Shown here one piece after another: positions 7,268-14,617 of a DNA stretch of 45,797 nt; the first letter of the stretch is position 1, and the number at the start of each line of letters is the position of its first letter. Made by a program: the position numbers and the translations under genes. Origin of the DNA: a virus. Location: positions 1-45,797 of IMG/VR virus record IMGVR_UViG_3300005253_000046; one strand, 5' to 3'. A model generated the notes under the pieces. It did no database searches. It worked only from the letters and a program-made list of their open reading frames with translations, and was not told the DNA's origin.

Positions 7268-8227
7268 TTATGCAGGTCGCGCCGAGCTAACACCCGCCTC
7301 AGTCTTGTTGGCAACCCAGTGAATATTCGTGGCAATGGCGAACTTCGCAATAGCGTTGCTTGCCACGGCAAACGAGTTATCCTCGATCAACCCAGAGCTG
7401 CCTGTGTGATCCAACTCGATGAACACGCCGGTAGGCTCTGTGCCGTCTTCAAGGTTGTCATGCTTGTTGCTGATGTGGTTCAGGTTGACGACCTTACCGT
7501 TATCGGAACCACCCGAAGTCTGAAACTGCGCAAGATGCTGAACACTGAGATTGTGAAAGTAATTTCCAAGAGTGAAAATCTGGGTAGGATAACCAGCAAG
7601 GTTTCCCTTGAACTGAATCCCAATTCCCGCCCATGCAATGTCACAACCCACGAGATAGAGATCGCCAGGACCATGCAGGATTACTGCCGGCTTGGTAGCG
7701 TGACTTCCGTTACGAAGCAAGCAACCAGCGACTCTCACCCCAAGGGGGCTGTTATCGGCATCACCGATGGACAACCCGTAGTCAGCATCATTCACGCCTT
7801 CAACCCTGAGATTCCTCAGAACTACATCGTTGGCGGTGATCTTCATAGCCTCGATACCTGACGCGGGGGTAATGCCCACAGCGCCATTAGCACCCATGCC
7901 TATAATCTGCGCGTCCGCAACATTCACGTTGATTTCTGACTCAGCGTAGTCACCGGGCCGAACAAACAATCTGTCGCCACGACCCGAGGTCATCAGCGAA
8001 AGTGCCTTGGTGAACGTGCTCACAGCCGAAGTAAAGGCCCGGCCACTCCTGTTGTTGTCTCCGTTGGCGTCAAGGTAATAGTCATTCCCGGCGGGAATGG
8101 CTAAACCCACAATTTCTGCAATACCATCATCCGGGTGCGGGAACGAGGCGACTAGCCCACCCCGAGCCCTGATAACCGTGTGCATCCGTCCCGTATTGGG
8201 ACTAACTTCTGTTCCTACTCCATACAT
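7268..8227 (-). CDS. Right-handed beta-helix protein (tailspike/depolymerase-like)
   Basis: 319 residues. After an N-terminal 55 residues comes the 'DYYLDANGDNNRSG...F-TISxALS' type opening of pectin-lyase-fold proteins (here 'YYLDANGDNN...TFTKALSLM', about 50-80). It is followed by regular beta-helix rungs ('AQIIGMG', 'VVLRNLRVEG', 'VRVAGCLLRNG', 'LYLVGCDIAW'). Such proteins form trimeric spikes that bind or cleave host surface glycans. It is shorter than most tailspikes and no catalytic acids can be assigned by eye. It begins a transcription unit: a sigma-70-like promoter lies just upstream (8263-8291). Confidence 0.6.
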   Translation of the reverse strand: MYGVGTEVSPNTGRMHTVIRARGGLVASFPHPDDGIAEIVGLAIPAGNDYYLDANGDNNRSGRAFTSAVSTFTKALSLMTSGRGDRLFVRPGDYAESEINVNVADAQIIGMGANGAVGITPASGIEAMKITANDVVLRNLRVEGVNDADYGLSIGDADNSPLGVRVAGCLLRNGSHATKPAVILHGPGDLYLVGCDIAWAGIGIQFKGNLAGYPTQIFTLGNYFHNLSVQHLAQFQTSGGSDNGKVVNLNHISNKHDNLEDGTEPTGVFIELDHTGSSGLIEDNSFAVASNAIAKFAIATNIHWVANKTEAGVSSARPA

Positions 8228-8262
8228 TTTAAAATCCCCCTTAAAGTTTGTCTAACTCGTTA

Positions 8263-8291
8263 AGTGTACCGCGTCACCCCCCGAACGTCAA
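8263..8291 (-). promoter_or_regulatory. Sigma-70-like promoter for the beta-helix gene
   Basis: On the minus strand TTGACG (8291-8286) and TACACT (8268-8263) are separated by 17 bases. The predicted start near 8256 is about 30 bases before the ATG at 8227, which has an AAGGGGGA-type ribosome site. This 70-base gap is one of the few real intergenic spaces in the late region, which supports the call. Confidence 0.5.
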
Positions 8292-8297
8292 GGGGTG

Positions 8298-8363
8298 TTA
8301 CTTCGCTGGTTTAGACGGTTTGGGCGGTTTCGGTTTGTTGCGTGTACCATGATCTAATTTCAT
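8298..8363 (-). CDS. Tiny Lys/Pro-rich peptide
   Basis: 21 residues (MKLDHGTRNK followed by KPxKP repeats). It starts at ATG 8363 with an excellent AAAGGAG site at the right distance and overlaps the end of the upstream gene. The strong ribosome site argues that it is translated. Function unknown; a basic nucleic-acid-binding or packaging peptide is possible. Confidence 0.5.
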   Translation of the reverse strand: MKLDHGTRNKPKPPKPSKPAK

Positions 8364-8593
8364 GATTTATCTCCTTTCGGTTCATCTTCCTCAGCCAAGG
8401 TAAGAGCCTCGGGCAGGTTCATCAACCTGTCAAGTAGATCAAGTTGACCTTGGTAAAACCGGAAGTCTGCGTCATCCTTGACGCGTCGAAGTTTAGCTAC
8501 GACCTGCTTCTCTATCCTGCGGAAGTGCTTTTCAAGTTTGTGCCAGGGGATAACTGCGTGAAAGTTGTGTTTTTCCTGCTTTTCGTCAGCCAT
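8360..8593 (-). CDS. Small charged helical protein, unknown
   Basis: 77 residues, highly charged, predicted almost wholly helical ('HKLEKHFRRIEKQVVAKLRRVKDD...'), acidic C-terminus. AAGGAG lies upstream of ATG 8593. It sits between portal and the beta-helix gene, so a small virion or assembly factor is possible. No family recognised. Confidence 0.55.
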   Translation of the reverse strand: MADEKQEKHNFHAVIPWHKLEKHFRRIEKQVVAKLRRVKDDADFRFYQGQLDLLDRLMNLPEALTLAEEDEPKGDKS

Positions 8594-8602
8594 TTCAACT
8601 CC

Positions 8603-8827
8603 TTAATTGGTTGGGTTACCCGACAAGCGTACCTTGCCTCGAATACGTTTCCCTTTAGCCCGGGCTCGTTTGACCAAGGCTTCACGTTCCAAAACCTCCA
8701 ACTGACGTTGGGTTTGCCGTATTCTAGGGGCAACACTTTGTTGGGTCTCAACCAAAGGTCTGTTGGACTTGAAGATCGTTCTACCAAATAGCTTTTTGTT
8801 AGTTGCAACTAGATTACGGTGAGCCAT
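8603..8827 (-). CDS. Small basic protein, unknown
   Basis: 74 residues from ATG 8827 (MAHRNLVATNKKLFG...). It is very Lys/Arg-rich with a central coiled-coil-like helix ('RIRQTQRQLEVLEREALV'). A longer frame exists upstream to 8893 but overlaps the membrane peptide gene, so the downstream ATG is preferred. It could bind DNA or portal; unknown. Confidence 0.5.
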   Translation of the reverse strand: MAHRNLVATNKKLFGRTIFKSNRPLVETQQSVAPRIRQTQRQLEVLEREALVKRARAKGKRIRGKVRLSGNPTN

Positions 8828-8835
8828 TTTAACCC

Positions 8836-8907
8836 CTATCTTACTGAGGAAAGGAGCAAAAAAAGAATTATGATAACAATAATTGCACCCCAAATACCTT
8901 CAACCAT
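8836..8907 (-). CDS. Single-helix membrane peptide
   Basis: 23 residues (MVEGIWGAIIVIIILFLLLS plus VR), essentially one membrane helix. Its ATG at 8907 overlaps the portal stop (TAATG), a classic coupled start. Such peptides are common and often overlooked in phage late operons; the function is unknown (possible accessory holin or injection peptide). Confidence 0.5.
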   Translation of the reverse strand: MVEGIWGAIIVIIILFLLLSSVR

Positions 8908-10766
8908 TATTCAGTTTCTCCTTGTTCTTGTTCTCTGGCCAGTTCAAGGGCTTCAAGACGTTCGGCGGTCTCATCGTCAACTCCACCACCTGCTGCGGTA
9001 GCTGTTCCGGCTCCCCGTGCTAACAAAGCGGCCTGCTCCTGAGCCTGAGCCTGGGCTATTTGCTCCGCTAGCAACAAAGCACGCTCCTGCGGCGTTATGT
9101 CAGAGATTATGCTGTCAGCCCCACGTTCTCCAAGACCGTCACGCCATAGCCGCTTGAGAATGGCCGTCCAGTTGATCTGTTTGTTCTTGATTTGCAAGTC
9201 CCGACCGATTTGCTCGCCGTACTTGCCGATGGTGTCCAACAATGAAACCAGGCGTTGTGAGCGGATCTGAAACTCCTGGGTTTGGATCGAGCCCACCCAG
9301 GCGAACTCAGCGTCGCGCAAGAGGTCAGAAGGTTTGAGTTTGCGGGCCTTCTCGAAATTGCTAGTGCCTGGGATCTTGAAAACCTGACTCTTGGGGATCA
9401 TGTCCAGGGTAATCCCGTACAGGTCACCGAGCAGCGGGGTCAAGATCTCGTCCTCCATGAGGATTGCGGCGTCTTTGATGTCAGCGAGGCTGAGGGACAA
9501 AAGCGAAGAAACAGCGAATCCGGCCCTGGGGAGGTTCCTCGTTGGTTGCCCCTCGGCCAAAGGTGAGGAGCCGCTGAATGTGTCCATCAACCCCAGAGTC
9601 ATTTGAATGCCTTGAAAACCGATCTTGGTGGTGTCCTTGGGCTCAAGCATCTTGATGCCTTCGGGATCTGCATACCAGATTTGTCGGGGTTTGTAGACGA
9701 TCGATGACGCCCGTGAAACCCGATCCGGGTCAACAACTGTGGGCGGCGAGAAACTAACGGCCTGAGCTTCTGAAGTCATGTTGATCTGGTCGTTGAGGAG
9801 AACCTGCAAAGGCTCAATGTCGTCCATCATGGCCGAAGTATAGGCCTCACCGGGTATCTCCCGGCTAACAACCATACGGTAACTGGGGCGAGATTTCAGC
9901 TTTTTGGACACTCGGACGATCCTTGCGCCACCATCAATGTTCCAGAGTATCCACACGAACCACCAGGAGGTCTCCTTACGCATCCAGACCTCGGAAATAG
10001 CCAGGAAACTCTGCAAGGGTTTAATATCTTGTTCTCGTTGGGCTTGGGGGGCAGAACTCATGTCATCTGGGGTGGAGATACCTTGATCGGAAAGACGCTT
10101 AACAATGTGATGGGGCCATTCCACCTTGGTGAGATCTTCCTGCTTTATCTGGTCCACCACACCCCTTTTCATGTTGGCCGCATAAGTCTCCCACGGCATC
10201 ATGTTGTCTTCTACGACGATTTGCGCGTCTTCAATGTTGGTGCAGGTCTCGGGCCAAGTGTAAAACATGAAGGGATCAACCGCGCGGGCAGTTGGCCAGA
10301 TCAATGTTTCACGTCCGCTGCGCTCCACTCTGACCCCGGTTTTTATGATGGCCCTTGAGTACAGCAGAAAGCACCGGAGTAATTGCTTGACCAGTGAATA
10401 TGTTCGTAGTTTCTTTCTGAATAGGTAGACTAAATAAGCCCGGGTAGACTCCGCACGCTTTCCTGCGTCATCATCCAATTCGTCTCCCGGGTAGACCTCG
10501 AAGAACTCAGACGAAGGTAAAAGCATCTGGGTACCGCGGGTTACGAACCGCTCCACGACTCGGCGCGCGGCGGGTATGAAATGGGCAAACGTGTCAGATT
10601 TGAAGAAGCTTCGTGTGTGGGTGCCACGCCAAGCAGCGTGGTTTAGCTCCATACGGTGCGTGATGGTCTTTCTTCGATCACGAATATTGGGAATGTGCCC
10701 TTCAAGAGTCTTTAACAGGGTATCCTTTTCCGCGGGGGATAATTGAATGTTGGATTCTATTGCCAT
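8907..10766 (-). CDS. Portal (head-to-tail connector) protein
   Basis: 619 residues, placed directly after large terminase. The length, the acidic helical N-terminus, a membrane-free alpha/beta body and a Gln/Ala/Glu-rich coiled C-terminus ('AEQIAQAQAQEQAALLAR') fit podovirus-type portal proteins of the T7/head-tail-connector kind, dodecamers through which DNA is packaged and ejected. 'EAQAVSFSPPTVVDPDRV' in the middle resembles conserved sequence in this family. It starts at ATG 10766 behind GAGGA. The assignment rests on size, order and pattern; no residue-level proof. Confidence 0.75.
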   Translation of the reverse strand: MAIESNIQLSPAEKDTLLKTLEGHIPNIRDRRKTITHRMELNHAAWRGTHTRSFFKSDTFAHFIPAARRVVERFVTRGTQMLLPSSEFFEVYPGDELDDDAGKRAESTRAYLVYLFRKKLRTYSLVKQLLRCFLLYSRAIIKTGVRVERSGRETLIWPTARAVDPFMFYTWPETCTNIEDAQIVVEDNMMPWETYAANMKRGVVDQIKQEDLTKVEWPHHIVKRLSDQGISTPDDMSSAPQAQREQDIKPLQSFLAISEVWMRKETSWWFVWILWNIDGGARIVRVSKKLKSRPSYRMVVSREIPGEAYTSAMMDDIEPLQVLLNDQINMTSEAQAVSFSPPTVVDPDRVSRASSIVYKPRQIWYADPEGIKMLEPKDTTKIGFQGIQMTLGLMDTFSGSSPLAEGQPTRNLPRAGFAVSSLLSLSLADIKDAAILMEDEILTPLLGDLYGITLDMIPKSQVFKIPGTSNFEKARKLKPSDLLRDAEFAWVGSIQTQEFQIRSQRLVSLLDTIGKYGEQIGRDLQIKNKQINWTAILKRLWRDGLGERGADSIISDITPQERALLLAEQIAQAQAQEQAALLARGAGTATAAGGGVDDETAERLEALELAREQEQGETE

Positions 10767-10865
10767 AAGGAAATCCTCAGTGGCCGTCGACGCCCCGGGG
10801 CTTAGTAGGCTTGCCTATTGACTCTCCGGGATATAGCGGAATTGATTTGAACATAACCTACCTCA

Positions 10866-12371
10866 CTACACTGGTGTTACTCGATCCATCCAGTCCCAAT
10901 CGTTTTTGGGAGTTTGGTTGGACCCGAGAATTATACCTTGATTAAATTCGTTAGACAAGGGTTTGTAGAACAGCATACAAAAGTACCTTATCGTGTCCGA
11001 AAGGTTATCGTAATAACCATCTTTCACTGGTTTCTTATTGAGTACGTCTTGTGAACTGGGGCGTTCCTTAGGGTAATGGTAACCACCTGCCATGCCTTCG
11101 ATTGTGGTTCTGCAACGACGGTGAAACATGAGTATAGGCCAACCACACTTGCACTTGCGACCCAAGCACTTACGTACTTCGTCCAATCCCGGGTCTATGT
11201 CCTTGAATTTCTTGTATTTGAAGTGCAGACCAAAGCCGCCTTCAGCCGGGTCTTTACCTTTTGGCGCGACAGGGCGGGAGAGGCGAATAATAGGTCCTGG
11301 GCCGCGGTCTGAGCGCTGGGCACCAGCAGCGTCCCCACCATCAAGGACAAGATTGCGCCCAGCTTTCAATACGTAGGTAAAGTCACCCTTTGTCATGTTG
11401 ATAACATCCGTAGCAAAATCATGGGCTTCCTGGTTCTCCCCGAGTCGCTCTTGTAACACCACCCAGTGCAAAGTGCGCTCTTTGCACCTGAACATCTGGT
11501 GCCAGGTGCAAGCCGGACGGCGGAAGCCGAAGTCCCAGACGCGGTAGGTCGTCATAATGCGTGTGTCGGGATCTCCCACATGTTTGAGGAGATTGAACAT
11601 TGGGTAGACAGGATCTCCTTCTTGCTGAAAACCGTAATGGCCGTCCAGGATACGCCGGGCCTCAGCCTCGGTATTGCCCTCTAAGATGCCAGCGATGTAC
11701 TCGGAACTGAGAAAGGGGTTGTCATAGGTACTGCTGCGGATCATCCGATAGGTGAGCTTGACTTCCTTGCCTCTGACCTTGACCACCTTGGTTTCATGGC
11801 CTGGTTTGGGCCACATCTTGGCAATCCAGTGCTTATCAGGCGGGGGATTCGTGCAGATCATCCCCTTCAAGTATTTGTCGGCTCGGGGTAGCCTAAGCCT
11901 ACCATTCAGCTTCCGTATGAGATCCTGGGGCTCCTCCTGTGCCTCATCAATGAGATACCACCCATACTCAGGCCCAAGAAAGCGACCGGGGTCCTTGGTC
12001 TCACGGAAGGCTATCTCTGACCCATTGCCGTAGATGATTCTGTGTGGCCAGCCATCCCGCATTTCCCGGGCTACGAACTGTTCGCCGGAACGCTCCAAGA
12101 CTTCGAGGAATATGCGCTCTGTTGAGTCGTGCAGCTTGGGTAGGGTACGCCTGAGTATAATCCCCATGTTACCGGGAATCGATATACTCAAAAGATGCCC
12201 CATGATGACAGCAGCGAGGGACTTTCCTGAGCCATATCCACCGATTAGCGCGATGAACCGTTCAGAGGCATCAAGGAACTCCTGCTGAAGGGTCAAGATA
12301 TGTTTGTGCAGGGGTGTTTTGTCCTTGCAATCTTCGATGGTGCAAGGAGGAAACAAGTCGATTGTTTTCAC
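10866..12371 (-). CDS. terL: Terminase large subunit
   Basis: 501 residues. It is the packaging motor with an N-terminal ATPase and C-terminal nuclease. Visible motifs: Walker A G-G-Y-G-S-G-K-S at residues 44-51, Walker B 'YLIDEAQ' with Asp/Glu at 142-143, a TNPP motif near 174 (coupling motif position), and the nuclease opening 'RVWDFGFRRP' with Asp at about 280. Full length for the family. It starts at 12371, overlapping the upstream gene by a few bases, and is followed after 99 bases by the portal gene. Confidence 0.92.
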   Translation of the reverse strand: MKTIDLFPPCTIEDCKDKTPLHKHILTLQQEFLDASERFIALIGGYGSGKSLAAVIMGHLLSISIPGNMGIILRRTLPKLHDSTERIFLEVLERSGEQFVAREMRDGWPHRIIYGNGSEIAFRETKDPGRFLGPEYGWYLIDEAQEEPQDLIRKLNGRLRLPRADKYLKGMICTNPPPDKHWIAKMWPKPGHETKVVKVRGKEVKLTYRMIRSSTYDNPFLSSEYIAGILEGNTEAEARRILDGHYGFQQEGDPVYPMFNLLKHVGDPDTRIMTTYRVWDFGFRRPACTWHQMFRCKERTLHWVVLQERLGENQEAHDFATDVINMTKGDFTYVLKAGRNLVLDGGDAAGAQRSDRGPGPIIRLSRPVAPKGKDPAEGGFGLHFKYKKFKDIDPGLDEVRKCLGRKCKCGWPILMFHRRCRTTIEGMAGGYHYPKERPSSQDVLNKKPVKDGYYDNLSDTIRYFCMLFYKPLSNEFNQGIILGSNQTPKNDWDWMDRVTPV

Positions 12372-12658
12372 TCGTCTTCATCTCCCAAACCAGGTGATCT
12401 AAAATGGTCCGGCAAGGATACAGTTCCCACCTTTTGAACCCACTTGATATTGCTCCGGAGGATCGTCATAGAGTGTCGGGGAAAACCATCATCGAAGAAC
12501 TGCCGCACCAAAACGATGTGATCTTTGTTCTCCTTGATTACAAATCCGCAATCTACCACCCAAGGGGGCTCAATAGAGTCACGGGTAGGGTTCATTGCGT
12601 GGCAAGCGTCGCGCCAGATTACAGCAACCAACGGCACTTTAATCTTAGTCTTTCTCAC
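12368..12658 (-). CDS. Conserved-looking small protein between terminase genes
   Basis: 96 residues, mixed alpha/beta, start MRKTKIKVPLVAVIWRDACH. It overlaps both the putative small terminase (12645-13025) and terL, so it is translated as part of the packaging cluster. The 'VPLVAVIWRDACHAM...PWVVDCGFVIKENKDHIVLVRQ' pattern looks like a small beta-barrel protein that I have seen near phage terminases, but no function is known to me. Confidence 0.6.
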   Translation of the reverse strand: MRKTKIKVPLVAVIWRDACHAMNPTRDSIEPPWVVDCGFVIKENKDHIVLVRQFFDDGFPRHSMTILRSNIKWVQKVGTVSLPDHFRSPGLGDEDE

Positions 12659-13025
12659 TAGTTGTCTCCTTAAGTCGAAAATCTTCCGGCGGATTTATCA
12701 AATGCGGTTTCTTAGCTTTGGCTGAGGCGAGCCATTGGATTACCCTGATCAAGCTGTCGGCGTTGAGTTTGACTTCGGTGCCGTCTTCTAACCTCATGGC
12801 CCCGGTACGGACGGCTTCATCCATCAGCTTCCAAGCTTGCTCCTGTAGCTCGTAGGGTTCTCTTACTTTGGCAGGGGGCACTTCCGCTTGCTTCGCGCTG
12901 CTTTGCCCCGCGGTTGGTCCGGTTTGTAACCCGAGTGGGATTGCAGATGTGTACTTAGGGGGTTTTTCAGGGTTCGGATGCACTCCATTCTGTAACCCAG
13001 TAAGATCCGTTTTCTTTTCATTCAT
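12645..13025 (-). CDS. Putative terminase small subunit or packaging-associated protein
   Basis: 126 residues from ATG 13025 (overlapping the upstream stop as ATGA). The N-terminal 55 residues are Pro/Gln-rich and disordered. The C-terminal part ('YELQEQAWKLMDEAVRTGAMRL...ADSLIRVIQWLASAKAKK') is helical and could be the DNA-binding or oligomerisation part of a small terminase. Its place two genes before terL supports the role. The sequence is not typical enough to be sure. Confidence 0.45.
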   Translation of the reverse strand: MNEKKTDLTGLQNGVHPNPEKPPKYTSAIPLGLQTGPTAGQSSAKQAEVPPAKVREPYELQEQAWKLMDEAVRTGAMRLEDGTEVKLNADSLIRVIQWLASAKAKKPHLINPPEDFRLKETTSEKD

Positions 13026-13186
13026 CTGGCCTCCCAAAGGACCTTGGTGACTTTCTTGTTTAGCTTGCAGTGGTCACAAGCCTTCTCGGACTTTACTAAG
13101 TCGTGGTCAAAGGAACTATGAGAGTCGTACTGAGCCATTTTCCTCAGTAGGATACGGAGGTTAATTATCTCCTGTCGTTCTTCCAT
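13022..13186 (-). CDS. Small Cx2C protein, first gene of late operon
   Basis: 54 residues (MEERQEIINLRILLRKMAQY...), with one CxxC pair ('ACDHCK'), otherwise charged helix. ATG 13186 has GGAG seven bases upstream and its stop overlaps the next start. It is the promoter-proximal gene of the leftward packaging/virion operon; the two minus-strand sigma-54-type motifs (13767-13781, 13856-13870) point towards it. Function unknown. Confidence 0.5.
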   Translation of the reverse strand: MEERQEIINLRILLRKMAQYDSHSSFDHDLVKSEKACDHCKLNKKVTKVLWEAR

Positions 13187-13418
13187 TTTATACTCCGGGT
13201 TTTATTGGGGTGGTATCTCGCATGGTCAAAGGGTACTCCGCGAGGGGAGCCTTGTCAAGCGTTCAGGATTTACCCCCGTTCGAAAAAACTACACGGTGGC
13301 AAAACGCAGACAGTTAGCGACAAGTGCCGACACTTTACCACGGTCTTCGACCAGTGCGAACGGGATTCGACCAGGGGCTTTATAACCGAGCGCGGCACCC
13401 GCGCGAGGCCCAGGTTTC

Positions 13419-13442
13419 CAAGTAGCTGTAATAGCTCAGGTT
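13419..13442 (+). repeat. 24-base direct repeat, copy 1
   Basis: CAAGTAG-2-GTAAT-3-T-1-AGGTT. It matches copy 2 at 13469-13492 at 18 of 24 positions, start to start 50 bases apart (close to five helical turns). Spacing and conservation suggest a protein-binding site pair. Confidence 0.5.
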
Positions 13443-13468
13443 TGTTAAGTGATGAATAATGTGACCTT

Positions 13469-13492
13469 CAAGTAGTCGTAATCATTGAGGTT
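13469..13492 (+). repeat. 24-base direct repeat, copy 2
   Basis: Second copy of the element at 13419-13442, with CAAGTAG, GTAAT and AGGTT blocks conserved and the spacers between them changed. This is the pattern expected of a bound site rather than of a recent duplication. Confidence 0.5.
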
Positions 13493-13679
13493 CTCCAGGC
13501 GCGCAGTGCTTTGCTATTGACATCAGGGGTCCCGTGGTCAAGCCAAGGGTTGTCATATTGCAACCACCCTAAATAGGCCACCCGGATTAGTTTTGACTGG
13601 TGTAAGGTTTTGGTGCTGTGTGCGGGTTAGGTTTTCTCCCCGTGGTGGCGCGCTCTCAAACACCAGCAGGGCAATGTGG

Positions 13680-13706
13680 GGGAACCCGAGAACTTTCAGG
13701 GTTCCC
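13680..13706. repeat. Inverted repeat GGGAACCC / GGGTTCCC (candidate activator site or hairpin)
   Basis: Perfect 8-base arms (13680-13687 and 13699-13706) around an 11-base centre. It lies 42 bases upstream of the first sigma-54-type motif. It could be an enhancer-binding-protein site or an RNA hairpin. No T-run follows on the plus strand, so an intrinsic terminator is less likely. Confidence 0.45.
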
Positions 13707-13747
13707 AACCAACGGGCCTGGTCAAAGGTCTGCCGGTCACGTCAAAC

Positions 13748-13762
13748 TGGCATGGGTCTTGC
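13748..13762 (+). promoter_or_regulatory. Sigma-54-type promoter motif P1 (rightward)
   Basis: TGGCAT-N5-TTGC, matching the -24/-12 consensus TGGCAY-N5-TTGC with exact spacing. The predicted start is near 13774. It faces motif P2 on the other strand with only four bases between the two -12 elements, so both cannot be occupied at once. Confidence 0.6.
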
Positions 13763-13766
13763 GATA

Positions 13767-13781
13767 GCAAAGGTCATGCCA
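13767..13781 (-). promoter_or_regulatory. Sigma-54-type promoter motif P2 (leftward)
   Basis: Reads TGGCAT-N5-TTGC on the minus strand (13781 to 13767). Predicted start near 13755, heading towards the packaging genes that begin at 13186, which would leave a long untranslated leader. Together with P1 it forms an imperfect 34-base palindrome. Confidence 0.55.
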
Positions 13782-13788
13782 ACTTAGC

Positions 13789-13803
13789 TGGCACGAGTCT
13801 TGC
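13789..13803 (+). promoter_or_regulatory. Sigma-54-type promoter motif P3 (rightward)
   Basis: TGGCAC-GAGTC-TTGC followed by TT, a perfect match to the full consensus TGGCACG-N4-TTGCW. Predicted start near 13815. No gene begins directly downstream; a long leader or non-coding transcript reading towards the early genes would result. Confidence 0.65.
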
Positions 13804-13855
13804 TTGCCCGCTTCGCGGTTGGCGTGGTTATTACGTGTCGGGCCGGGCCGAGCCA

Positions 13856-13870
13856 GCAAATGTAATGCCA
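13856..13870 (-). promoter_or_regulatory. Sigma-54-type promoter motif P4 (leftward)
   Basis: Minus strand TGGCAT-TACAT-TTGC (13870 to 13856). Second leftward motif; a candidate late-operon promoter with a long leader. It lies 39 bases from the first of the 33-base-spaced repeats. Confidence 0.55.
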
Positions 13871-13908
13871 GTCTGCGTAATTGCCAGAATGTGGTAACGT
13901 GCCACCAG

Positions 13909-13928
13909 GTGTAAACCACGTGGACAGT
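13909..13928 (+). repeat. Phased repeat, copy 1 (GTGTAAAC-N7-ACAGT)
   Basis: GTGTAAAC followed by seven bases containing CGT and then ACAGT. Copy 2 begins exactly 33 bases later (about three helical turns). Located between leftward P4 and rightward P5, at typical upstream-activator distance (about 170-190 bases) from P5 at 14101. Confidence 0.55.
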
Positions 13929-13941
13929 AACTTCGTGTACA

Positions 13942-13961
13942 GTGTAAACTTCGTTGACAGT
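13942..13961 (+). repeat. Phased repeat, copy 2 (GTGTAAAC-N7-ACAGT)
   Basis: Same GTGTAAAC and ACAGT blocks as copy 1 with a variable middle, and a further ACTTCGT-GTACAGT unit lies between the copies. The end includes TTGACA, a possible sigma-70 -35 box, but I find no good -10 at 16-18 bases. Confidence 0.5.
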
Positions 13962-14100
13962 CTTACATTACTAGCCAATTCTACCATATTGCGGCATTGT
14001 AACGTAAAATTGTATGCCTTTTGAGCACCTGAGCGTTACTTCAGACGGAACAATGACCGCTCTCAATACAAAGGTCAATGATTACAAGGTTTGCTTGTGT

Positions 14101-14115
14101 TGGCACGGCTATTGC
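14101..14115 (+). promoter_or_regulatory. Sigma-54-type promoter motif P5 (rightward)
   Basis: TGGCAC-GGCTA-TTGC followed by TT, perfect match to the consensus. Predicted start near 14127, only two bases before the ATG of the first small gene (14129), which would make that message leaderless. Confidence 0.65.
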
Positions 14116-14128
14116 TTATTCAAAGGGC

Positions 14129-14263
14129 ATGACGAACAAACTAAAAGCACCAAAGGACACCATTGCTGTAATTGACAACCTTGACTTGACCAGTTGGGTG
14201 CTGGCAGGTTGGGCTTTAATTGAATCTGTGTCCATTGGCCAAGCAAAGATTATTCGTTTGTAG
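14129..14263 (+). CDS. Possible small protein after P5 (uncertain)
   Basis: 44 residues from ATG 14129 (MTNKLKAPKDTIAVIDNLDL...). Protein-like composition, but no proper ribosome site: AAAGGG ends one base before the ATG. If transcription starts at the sigma-54-type motif P5, the message would be practically leaderless. Kept at low confidence. Confidence 0.35.
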   Translation: MTNKLKAPKDTIAVIDNLDLTSWVLAGWALIESVSIGQAKIIRL

Positions 14264-14266
14264 GCT

Positions 14267-14281
14267 TGGCACGCGGTTTGC
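14267..14281 (+). promoter_or_regulatory. Sigma-54-type promoter motif P6 (rightward)
   Basis: TGGCAC-GCGGT-TTGC followed by TT, perfect match. The predicted start near 14293 falls just before the TAAGGAG ribosome site (14294-14300) of the gene at 14309, so the geometry fits a real promoter with a minimal leader. Confidence 0.75.
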
Positions 14282-14308
14282 TTAACTAAAGGGTAAGGAG
14301 AACAAACT

Positions 14309-14443
14309 ATGATACACCTGCACACTTGTCCTAATTGCAAAGAACAATGCCCTTGTAGCCACCTTGTTTGTAAGAAGTTAGATTCAATTGTTTGTTGGGC
14401 TTGCAAGTACCTAATGCGGGCAAACTATCATGATGCTAGATAA
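14309..14443 (+). CDS. Cysteine-rich mini-protein (zinc-binding type)
   Basis: 44 residues with seven cysteines, including CPNC and 'CxxC...CWAC' pairs, likely binding one or two zinc ions. First gene behind P6, with TAAGGAG at the right distance from ATG 14309. Possibly a host-takeover peptide, as promoter-proximal early genes often are; no family recognised. Confidence 0.6.
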   Translation: MIHLHTCPNCKEQCPCSHLVCKKLDSIVCWACKYLMRANYHDAR

Positions 14444-14456
14444 AGGAGAATAGAAT

Positions 14457-14606
14457 ATGAACAGGCGATACCGTTATTACAATGCCTACCTCTTGCTGGC
14501 AATGTTTATGACCCGACTAGGGTTGACGGAAATAGATAGGCCAAATCTCCGAGTCAAAAACTTTGATGGTGAAGCTTACGGGGTTCGAGTAAGATACTTT
14601 GGGTAA
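14457..14606 (+). CDS. Small early protein, unknown
   Basis: 49 residues (MNRRYRYYNAYLLLAMFMTR...), basic/aromatic N-terminus, amphipathic helix, then a short beta-type C-terminus. AAAGGAG is upstream of ATG 14457. Packed between two other early genes. Confidence 0.5.
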   Translation: MNRRYRYYNAYLLLAMFMTRLGLTEIDRPNLRVKNFDGEAYGVRVRYFG

Positions 14607-14617
14607 GGGGGCAAACA

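Larger units (their letters stand above)
13187..14128. other. Divergent control region without convincing genes
   Basis: About 0.94 kb separates the leftward late operon from the rightward early operon. Open frames here are short, mutually overlapping, lack ribosome sites and have no protein-like composition. The region instead holds a pair of 24-base direct repeats, a near-perfect inverted repeat, three rightward and two leftward sigma-54-type motifs (the third rightward one at 14101), and a 33-base-spaced repeat pair. It is the best candidate for the master control region and possibly the replication origin. Confidence 0.7.

Noticed and set aside
13205-13897. Several 60-85 codon frames in the divergent region
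   Set aside because: No ribosome sites, overlapping in conflicting frames, composition not protein-like, and the region is full of promoter and repeat elements.
13955-13983. Sigma-70 promoter from TTGACA at 13955
   Set aside because: No acceptable -10 at 16-18 bases; the TTGACA is part of the phased repeat.
14116-14406. 96-codon minus-strand frame over the early promoters
   Set aside because: Antisense to the promoter P6 and the Cys-rich mini-gene, which has a strong ribosome site.
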